Notes under the pieces: generated by a model
The model's database searches: none
Told to the model about the DNA's origin: nothing
Seen by the model: only the letters and a program-made list of their open reading frames with translations
Shown: positions 57,609 to 64,000 of the stretch, one piece after another
How the letters are laid out: every line of letters begins with the position of its first letter
How positions within the stretch are numbered: the first letter of the stretch is position 1
Program-made: the position numbers and the translations under genes
Origin: Alkalihalobacillus deserti
GTDB lineage: Bacteria; Bacillota; Bacilli; Bacillales; Bacillaceae_D
Reading direction: 5' to 3'
NCBI RefSeq assembly: GCF_020734105.1
Contig: NZ_JAJAFR010000002.1
Span: 310,001 to 374,000 of the forward strand
Length of the DNA stretch: 64,000 bases

Positions 57609-58312
57609 TGCTAGACTCTATGATTCTTTCAGCAGTAACCACGCTTCCAGGGATTGATTTAGATATTTTAAATGATGAGCCGACTAATGTTGCAACGACT
57701 ATTCGATTACTTATTCTTTTAACCATCCTATCGCTAGCTCCATCTATCTTAATTTTAATGACGAGCTTTACAAGAATAGTGATTGTTTTGTCGTTCGTAA
57801 GGCAGGGGCTTGCTACACAATCCATGCCACCGAACCAAGTACTAATAGGTTTAGCACTTTTTCTTACCTTTTTTATTATGGCACCAGTTTTTGCTGAAGT
57901 GAATGAAACAGCGATTACCCCATTTATTAATGAAGAAATTGATCAGGAAGAGGCTTTTTATTTAGCGGCACTTCCAATGAAAGAGTTCATGGCTAACCAT
58001 ACACGTGAGAAAGATTTGGCTTTATTTATGGGATACGCTGGATTAGAGCGTCCAGAAACATTAGATGATATTCCATTAACCTCTTTGGTTCCTGCTTTTG
58101 CGATCAGCGAGTTGAAAACAGCTTTTCAAATCGGCTTTTTGATTTTCATTCCTTTTTTAGTAATTGATATGATCGTAGCAAGCGTGTTGATGTCGATGGG
58201 GATGATGATGTTACCTCCCGTCATGATCGCATTGCCTTTTAAAATTTTATTATTTGTATTAGTGGATGGATGGTATTTAATTGTTCAATCGTTACTTCTC
58301 AGCTTTAATTAA
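57605..58312 (+). CDS. fliP: Flagellar export-gate protein FliP
   Basis: Core of the type III export gate with FliQ and FliR. 235 residues and four membrane segments; SFTRIVIVLSFVRQGLATQS, MPPNQVLIGLALFLTFFIMAP and PFLVIDMIVASVLMSMGMMM are diagnostic. The ATG overlaps the fliO stop; a second ATG follows immediately. Confidence 0.95.
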   Translation: MMLDSMILSAVTTLPGIDLDILNDEPTNVATTIRLLILLTILSLAPSILILMTSFTRIVIVLSFVRQGLATQSMPPNQVLIGLALFLTFFIMAPVFAEVNETAITPFINEEIDQEEAFYLAALPMKEFMANHTREKDLALFMGYAGLERPETLDDIPLTSLVPAFAISELKTAFQIGFLIFIPFLVIDMIVASVLMSMGMMMLPPVMIALPFKILLFVLVDGWYLIVQSLLLSFN

Positions 58313-58327
58313 AGGATGGTGAATCAT

Positions 58328-58597
58328 ATGAGTCCTGAATTTGTTATTAATATGGCGGAAAATGGAATATGGACAGTGTTAATTGTATCCGGCCCGCTTT
58401 TAGTCGTTGCATTAGGACTTGGTCTGTTAGTCAGTATCTTTCAAGCAACCACTCAAATTCAAGAGCAAACATTGGCTTTTATTCCTAAAATAGTAGGTGT
58501 TTTTGCTGCACTAATTATATTTGGACCTTGGATGCTCTCAAATATGACGAATTTTACTCATCAGATTTTTAGTAATCTTCATAGGTTTATTGGATAA
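58328..58597 (+). CDS. fliQ: Flagellar export-gate protein FliQ
   Basis: 89-residue gate protein with two transmembrane helices joined by QATTQIQEQTLAFIPKIVGV. The ATG at 58328 (MSPEFVINMAENG) follows AAAGGATGGTG; an in-frame ATG at 58316 lies in that site. Its TAA shares a base with the fliR ATG. Confidence 0.95.
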   Translation: MSPEFVINMAENGIWTVLIVSGPLLVVALGLGLLVSIFQATTQIQEQTLAFIPKIVGVFAALIIFGPWMLSNMTNFTHQIFSNLHRFIG

Positions 58598-59373
58598 TGG
58601 TGGATTTCATCAATGTTTTTCCTGCTTTTTTGCTTGTGTTTGTTCGAGTCTTAGCTTTTTTTGCGGTACTACCGATTTACGCTCATAGGTCTATTCCTAA
58701 CTCTATGAAAATAGGCTTGGCTCTTTTTTTAGCGTATATCATGGTATTCACACTTGAATCACCGGTACTTGTCATAGATGGTTTATATTATTTTCTGATA
58801 ATAAAAGAAGCAATGGTTGGATTATTAGTTGGTCTCATTGCGGCAATGATTTTATATGCGATTCAAGTTGCAGGGGGACTTATTGATTACAGTATGGGTT
58901 TCATGATTGCGAACGTTGTAGACCCGCAAACAGGTGCACAAACGCCTTTGACAGGGAGCTATTTATATACATTTGCTTTATTATTTCTTTTACTTGTCAA
59001 TGGTCATCATTTGCTATTAGATGGGATTTTCTATAGTTATCAATTTGTTCCAATGGATCAGGTTCATCTTCCTTTTGGACAAGAAAATATTATCCGCTAT
59101 GTGGCTACTACTTTTAATGCTATGTTTGTAGTTGCGTTTCAAATGGCATTCCCTATTGTCGGTTCGCTTTTTTTAGTGGATGTTGGGTTAGGAATGGTAT
59201 CAAGAGCGGTACCTCAGATGAATGTTTTTGTGGTTGGTATGCCATTGAAAATTTTAGTAGGCCTATTACTATTAACGGTATTTATGAGTGTTTTCTTGAT
59301 GGTTGTCCAAAATTTATTTGATCAAATGGTTCTCGCCATGCGAACTTTATTACAGTTACTCGGGGGTGCATAA
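58597..59373 (+). CDS. fliR: Flagellar export-gate protein FliR
   Basis: 258 residues, six membrane segments. Diagnostic stretches are FVRVLAFFAVLPIYAHRSIP, VAGGLIDYSMGFMIANVVDPQ (quoted in part), and FLLLVNGHHLLLDGI. One-base overlap with fliQ and no strong binding site of its own, so probably coupled. Confidence 0.95.
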   Translation: MVDFINVFPAFLLVFVRVLAFFAVLPIYAHRSIPNSMKIGLALFLAYIMVFTLESPVLVIDGLYYFLIIKEAMVGLLVGLIAAMILYAIQVAGGLIDYSMGFMIANVVDPQTGAQTPLTGSYLYTFALLFLLLVNGHHLLLDGIFYSYQFVPMDQVHLPFGQENIIRYVATTFNAMFVVAFQMAFPIVGSLFLVDVGLGMVSRAVPQMNVFVVGMPLKILVGLLLLTVFMSVFLMVVQNLFDQMVLAMRTLLQLLGGA

Positions 59374-59374
59374 G

Positions 59375-60469
59375 TTGAATCAACTTAAATTAAAAGTGAA
59401 TCTACAGTTTTTTGCCGAAGAAAAAACAGAAAAAGCAACCCCGAAAAAACGTCAAGACACGAGAAAAAAAGGACAAGTAGCGAAAAGTACAGACGTAAAC
59501 ACAGCGATTATTTTATTGTTAGTGTTTTTATTTTTATGGCTTTTTGGAGGCATGCTTGGTGGAACCTTACTTAATCTTTTAAAACATACATTTCAAACGT
59601 ATCTACTTATCGATCTAACTGAAAGCAATTTTGCTGGGATTTTTATAGAATTAATATTTGAAGCGGCTGTTGTCCTTTTACCAATTATATTGATCGCGCT
59701 AATTGCGGGTGTTGCCGCGAGTTATATTCAAGTTGGCATATTGTTTGCTCCTGAAGCAATTCATATGAAGCTATCTAAGCTAGATCCGATACAGGGAGCA
59801 AAACGAATATTTTCCGTGAGAGCTTTAGTTGAATTAGTAAAGTCTTTACTTAAAATTGGTTTAGTTGGCTTGGTAGTCTTTGTGATTATTTGGTATAAGC
59901 TCGGGGACGTTATGCTTCTATCGCAAAAAAGTGTGGCAGATGGGTTTTATATTATTGCGCAACTCGTCGTTACATTAGGGATCTCCGTCGCAATTTTACT
60001 TCTTATATTATCGGTGCCAGATTATCTCTACCAAAAATACGATCATGAAAAGCAGATTAAAATGTCTAAAAAAGATATTAAAGATGAGCATAAAAATATG
60101 GAAGGTGACCCTAGAGTGAAATCAAAACGTAAGCAGAAACAAATGGAAATGGCTATGCAGCGGATGATGCAGGAAGTCCCAAAAGCCGATGTTGTTATCA
60201 CAAATCCTACGCATTTCGCGGTGGCCCTGCGTTACGATGAAGAAAAGGCGGATGCGCCATTTGTAGTTGCAAAAGGTGTTGATTTTGTGGCTCAGAAAAT
60301 AAAGGGGCTTGCGGTAGATCACGAAGTCGTAACAGTTGAAAATAAACCTCTAGCAAGAGCACTTTACGCTCAGGCGGACATAGGAAATCAGGTCCCTGAA
60401 GACCTATTTAAGGCAGTAGCAGAAGTTCTTGCCTATGTGTATCGTCTGAAAAACAAACAGGTAAATTAA
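59375..60469 (+). CDS. flhB: Flagellar export switch protein FlhB
   Basis: Switches export from hook to filament subunits after autocleavage. 364 residues: QFFAEEKTEKATPKKRQDTR start, four membrane helices (about 35-215), then the cytoplasmic domain with the NPTH cleavage motif in VVITNPTHFAVALRYDEEKA. I chose TTG at 59375, one base after the fliR stop, with GGGGGTG seven bases upstream. Its tail is the relative of ylqH at 31352. Confidence 0.95.
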   Translation: MNQLKLKVNLQFFAEEKTEKATPKKRQDTRKKGQVAKSTDVNTAIILLLVFLFLWLFGGMLGGTLLNLLKHTFQTYLLIDLTESNFAGIFIELIFEAAVVLLPIILIALIAGVAASYIQVGILFAPEAIHMKLSKLDPIQGAKRIFSVRALVELVKSLLKIGLVGLVVFVIIWYKLGDVMLLSQKSVADGFYIIAQLVVTLGISVAILLLILSVPDYLYQKYDHEKQIKMSKKDIKDEHKNMEGDPRVKSKRKQKQMEMAMQRMMQEVPKADVVITNPTHFAVALRYDEEKADAPFVVAKGVDFVAQKIKGLAVDHEVVTVENKPLARALYAQADIGNQVPEDLFKAVAEVLAYVYRLKNKQVN

Positions 60470-60496
60470 CGTACCTTAAGATAGGAGAGAAGTTGT

Positions 60497-62533
60497 GTGG
60501 CAATAAGAGACCTATCTGTATTACTAGGTGTTATCCTAATCGTCATTATGCTCATCATCCCGTTACCAACGGCGATGCTGGACTTTTTAATTATTATTAA
60601 TATATCTCTTGCATTAATCATAATCCTTGTTGCGATGAATACAAGAGAGCCGTTGCAATTTTCAATTTTTCCAACGCTATTATTATTAGTTACATTATTT
60701 CGATTAGGGTTAAATGTTTCAACAACTCGCTCGATTTTGGGTGAGGCAAATGCAGGGAATGTCATTGATACATTCGGAAACTTCGTCGTAGGGGGAAATG
60801 CCTTAGTTGGTTTCGTTGTTTTCCTTATTTTAATTATCATTCAGTTCCTAGTCATTACTAAAGGTGCTGAGCGTGTATCAGAAGTTGGGGCTCGTTTCAC
60901 CCTAGATGCAATGCCAGGGAAACAAATGAGTATAGATGCAGATTTAAATGCAGGCATGATTTCTGATGTAGAGGCAAAAGCGCGCCGAGAGAAAATTGAA
61001 CAAGAAGCTGATTTTTATGGTTCGATGGATGGTGCTAGTAAATTCGTTAAAGGAGATGCTATTGCTGGGATTGTTATTGTTATGATTAACCTCATTTTTG
61101 GTTTGATCATTGGGATGATGCAAATGGGAATGGATCTTACAACTGCAGCTTCAACTTTTACGTTGTTAACCGTTGGAGATGGGTTAGTTAGTCAAATTCC
61201 AGCACTATTGATTTCAACTGCAACAGGGATTGTTGTTACTCGTGCATCATCAGAAGGAAATTTAGGACACGATATTACTAAACAAATATTTGCTTATCCA
61301 AAGATGTTATATATCGCAGGCGGAACCATCTTTTTTCTAGGTGTTATCACGCCAATCTCTCCAGTGTTTACGTTTCCTATTGCTTTTGCGCTTATATTTG
61401 GTGCTTATTATCTCGGGAAAAATGAAAAAAGAGCATTCCTCGAAGAAGAACAGGCGGAAGAGGAAGAACAACCTGATGAGATGAAGTCCCCTGAAAGTGT
61501 TATCAACCTTCTACAGATTGACCCAATTGAATTTGAATTTGGTTATGGATTGATTCCATTAGCTGATGCCAATCAAGGTGGAGACTTATTAGACCGTGTA
61601 GTGATGATCCGCCGTCAAATGGCACTTGAGCTAGGAATGATTGTGCCGGTAATACGCATTCGTGATAACATTCAGCTTCAGCCAAATGAATATACGATTA
61701 AAATTAAAGGAAATGAAATTGCTAAAGGTGAGCTTCTTTTGGATCACTATATGGCTATGAGCCCAGGTGTTGAAGATGAGAGCATCATAGGAATAGATAC
61801 TATTGAACCTGCTTTTGGATTGCCGGCACTTTGGATTGGAGAAGATATGAAAGAACAAGCTGAGTTGTCCGGCTATACGGTTGTCGATCCACCGTCGGTC
61901 GTTTCAACGCATTTAACGGAGATTATTAAACGTCATGCCCATGAGTTGTTAGGTAGACAAGAAACGAAACAGCTTGTAGATCATTTAAAAGAAACGTATC
62001 CTGCCCTTGTTGAGGAAGTAACACCAAGCTCTTTATCAACAGGTGAAGTTCAAAAAGTGCTGACAAATTTATTGAAAGAAAATGTTTCTATTCGAAACTT
62101 ACCGATTATCTTTGAAACGCTTGCCGATTATGGTCATATGACTAAAGATATGGATTTGGTTACAGAGTACGTTCGTCAATCATTATCACGGCAAATTTCT
62201 AAGCAAATGACTTTACCTGGAGAGCCAATGTACGTCATCACTTTAAGTGGAACAGTTGAAAAGAAAGTAGCTGATTCTGTTCAACAAACGGAACACGGAA
62301 ATTTCGTTTCTATGGACCCTAATGATTCTCAACGAATTCTGGAATCAGCTGCATCTGAAACTGACCGTTTGTCACAAATGGGACAAGTACCAGTAATCCT
62401 GTGTTCTCCAGCAGTACGTATGTATGTTAGACAATTACTAGAACGTTATTTGCCTCATGTACCGGTCTTGTCATATAACGAGCTCGAAGCAGATGTTGAA
62501 GTGCAAAGTGTAGGAGTGGTGAACGTAGAATGA
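60497..62533 (+). CDS. flhA: Flagellar export-gate protein FlhA
   Basis: Largest gate component. 678 residues: about eight transmembrane helices in the first 320 residues, with LFRLGLNVSTTRSILGEA and the FHIPEP-family signature RFTLDAMPGKQMSIDADLNA. The large cytoplasmic domain contains LLDRVVMIRRQMALELGM. Start is GTG at 60497, seven bases after AGGAGAG. Stop overlaps flhF in ATGA. Confidence 0.96.
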   Translation: MAIRDLSVLLGVILIVIMLIIPLPTAMLDFLIIINISLALIIILVAMNTREPLQFSIFPTLLLLVTLFRLGLNVSTTRSILGEANAGNVIDTFGNFVVGGNALVGFVVFLILIIIQFLVITKGAERVSEVGARFTLDAMPGKQMSIDADLNAGMISDVEAKARREKIEQEADFYGSMDGASKFVKGDAIAGIVIVMINLIFGLIIGMMQMGMDLTTAASTFTLLTVGDGLVSQIPALLISTATGIVVTRASSEGNLGHDITKQIFAYPKMLYIAGGTIFFLGVITPISPVFTFPIAFALIFGAYYLGKNEKRAFLEEEQAEEEEQPDEMKSPESVINLLQIDPIEFEFGYGLIPLADANQGGDLLDRVVMIRRQMALELGMIVPVIRIRDNIQLQPNEYTIKIKGNEIAKGELLLDHYMAMSPGVEDESIIGIDTIEPAFGLPALWIGEDMKEQAELSGYTVVDPPSVVSTHLTEIIKRHAHELLGRQETKQLVDHLKETYPALVEEVTPSSLSTGEVQKVLTNLLKENVSIRNLPIIFETLADYGHMTKDMDLVTEYVRQSLSRQISKQMTLPGEPMYVITLSGTVEKKVADSVQQTEHGNFVSMDPNDSQRILESAASETDRLSQMGQVPVILCSPAVRMYVRQLLERYLPHVPVLSYNELEADVEVQSVGVVNVE

Positions 62534-63666
62534 AGGTAAAGAAGTATACAGCAAATACGATGCATGATGCAATGAAAACAATTCGCTCAGAATTAGGTGA
62601 CGATGCCGTTATTTTAAATTCAAAAGAAATCGAAACAGGTGGTTTTTTAGGCTTTTTTACAAAAAAGCAAATTGAAGTAATAGCGGCTATTGATCCAACT
62701 ATAAATAGAAGGCCAGTCCGAACAAGAGAACCTGCCGTTTCAAAAAAAATTGTTCAGTCTAGTACACAAACGATTGCGTCAGCGACACAGAGCAGCTTGA
62801 TAAATGAAATCAATCAATTAAAAGAACTTGTGCAAGGGCTTAATGATAATAAAGGTTCTGATGAAAAGGAATATCCAGAACCCTTTCAAAGTATAGACAA
62901 TCATCTACGTAGTCAAGGTGTTTCATCAAACGTTCGACTTAAAGCCTTAAAACATCTTATGAAGAATTGGTATGATCAAACAGTAATAGAACGTGTTAAA
63001 GTAGATGTAAATCAAGATCTGAAATCCTATTTGCAAGCTTCTCTTGAGAAAATTCCTATTGGTGGGATTTCATTTGATAAAAAAATAATAAATATGGTTG
63101 GACCAACAGGAGTAGGAAAAACAACAACCATTGCTAAATTGGCAGCTCATTGTGTTCTGAAGAAACAAAAAAAAGTAGCACTTATCACAACAGATACTTA
63201 CCGGATAGCGGCCGTTGAACAATTAAAAACATATGCTAAGATTTTAAATATTCCTTTAGAGGTTGCTTACTCAATTGATGATTTTAAACGGGCTACTGGT
63301 CAGTTTGAGCATTATGATTTGGTCTTAGTTGATTCTGCTGGTAGGAATTTTAGAAACCAATTGTATGTAGAGGAATTAAATAAAGTAATTGATTTTAAAG
63401 AGAATGCAGAGACTTATTTAGTCTTATCACTCACATCAAAATATGAGGATATGAAAGATATTTTGCACCAGTTTAATCTTATCCCAATTAATAAGGTGAT
63501 TTTAACAAAAAAAGATGAAACGAGTACATATGGAGCGATGTTAAACATTCCACTTGAGCTCGGTAAAGGCATAGCTTACGTAACGATAGGTCAAAATGTT
63601 CCAGACGATTTAGTCGAAACTTCTGTTCCCTATCTACTAGACTGTTTGTTCGAGGTGAATAAATAG
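62530..63666 (+). CDS. flhF: Flagellar SRP-type GTPase FlhF
   Basis: SRP GTPase that sets flagellar position. 378 residues: variable B domain (about 1-110), N domain, G domain with [45 protein letters not shown] and ILTKKDETSTYGAML. AGTGTAGGAGTGG upstream. Overlaps flhA by four bases and abuts flhG. Confidence 0.96.
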   Translation: MKVKKYTANTMHDAMKTIRSELGDDAVILNSKEIETGGFLGFFTKKQIEVIAAIDPTINRRPVRTREPAVSKKIVQSSTQTIASATQSSLINEINQLKELVQGLNDNKGSDEKEYPEPFQSIDNHLRSQGVSSNVRLKALKHLMKNWYDQTVIERVKVDVNQDLKSYLQASLEKIPIGGISFDKKIINMVGPTGVGKTTTIAKLAAHCVLKKQKKVALITTDTYRIAAVEQLKTYAKILNIPLEVAYSIDDFKRATGQFEHYDLVLVDSAGRNFRNQLYVEELNKVIDFKENAETYLVLSLTSKYEDMKDILHQFNLIPINKVILTKKDETSTYGAMLNIPLELGKGIAYVTIGQNVPDDLVETSVPYLLDCLFEVNK

Positions 63667-64000
63667 ATGAATGATCAAGCCGAAAACTTAAGACGTTTAC
63701 TGGATAATGATGACCGAAAAGATGCCAAAGTAATTGCTGTTGTAAGTGGAAAAGGTGGAGTTGGAAAATCCAACGTGTGCTTGAATTTTGCGATTAGTCT
63801 CTCTCAATTAGGAAAGAAAGTAGCCATTATGGACTTAGACATAGGGATGGCTAACCTAAATATATTGATGGGGCTAACACCTAACTATCATCTTATGGAC
63901 TTATTAAATAATCAATTATCAATTTGGGATATTATTGAGGAAGGACCTGCTGGGATTTCTTATATTGCAGGTGGATCTGGATTTTCATCTTTTGTAGAAT
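63667..64000 (+). CDS. flhG: Flagellar number regulator FlhG (YlxH), partial
   Basis: MinD/ParA-type ATPase that acts with FlhF on flagellar number and position. The first 111 codons are visible; the gene runs off the window. It begins MNDQAENLRRLLDNDDRKDA, with the deviant Walker A VVSGKGGVGKSNVCLNFA and MDLDIGMANLNILMG. The ATG at 63667 directly follows the flhF stop, and GAGGTG lies 10-12 bases upstream. Confidence 0.95.
   Translation, partial: MNDQAENLRRLLDNDDRKDAKVIAVVSGKGGVGKSNVCLNFAISLSQLGKKVAIMDLDIGMANLNILMGLTPNYHLMDLLNNQLSIWDIIEEGPAGISYIAGGSGFSSFVE

Overview
The window is a stretch of low-GC Firmicutes chromosome, almost certainly from the Bacillaceae. Protein sequences and gene order closely follow the Bacillus subtilis segment from rlmN through rpsP-trmD-rplS and topA-codY into the fla/che flagellar operon. 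An endospore former is indicated by spoVM (26 codons, 5988-6068). Several departures from the B. subtilis order suggest a more distant relative, possibly in the Alkalihalobacillus/Halalkalibacter area; this placement is an inference. The departures are: no thiN between rpe and spoVM, a DegV gene after fakA, decayed serine dehydratase genes, and a UPF0435 gene inverted between rnc and smc. Nearly every gene is on the + strand; the exceptions are rpmB and the UPF0435 gene.

Layout. 1-5477: rlmN, the PrpC/PrkC phosphatase-kinase pair, rsgA and rpe, tightly packed. 5478-6338: a structured repeat, spoVM, a bidirectional terminator and rpmB on the minus strand. 6560-15771: a lipid block comprising asp23-like yloU, fakA, a DegV/FakB-type gene, remnants of sdaAB-sdaAA, recG, then fapR-plsX-fabD-fabG-acpP. 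A sigma-A promoter and FapR operator precede fapR. 15937-23655: rnc, UPF0435 (-), smc, ftsY, ylxM, ffh (chromosome organisation and SRP). 23743-29653: rpsP, khpA, ylqD, rimM, trmD, rplS, signal peptidase I, rbgA, rnhB (ribosome and tRNA maturation). 29664-31624: ylqG/ylqH, which look like a second FliK/FlhB-tail pair. 31791-31949: an unrecognised 52-codon gene. 32193-42995: sucCD, dprA, topA, trmFO, xerC, hslVU, codY. 43477-64000: the fla/che operon from flgB to the first third of flhG, which runs off the end of the window.

How the genes work together. FakA plus a DegV-type FakB make acyl-phosphate. PlsX interconverts acyl-phosphate and acyl-ACP, FabD/FabG/AcpP make the chains, and FapR senses malonyl-CoA. 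The fla/che genes build the basal body, export gate, hook-length control, C-ring switch and CheY signalling; CodY lies directly upstream.

Most unusual signal. At least five copies of a structured, roughly 130-200 bp intergenic repeat occur after rpe, rpsP, khpA, trmD and topA. Each has a conserved core of about 73-83 bp with a folded stem, plus a long perfect hairpin. An extra copy of the hairpin arm (and loop) lies on the other side of the core in most copies. The arm sequence differs between copies but matches within each copy, and core stems show compensatory changes. I do not recognise the family. Other points of interest are a GTGCAA array with 20-21 bp period before rplS, an sda double pseudogene retaining only its ends, and a hairpin between a strong Shine-Dalgarno and the swrD start codon.
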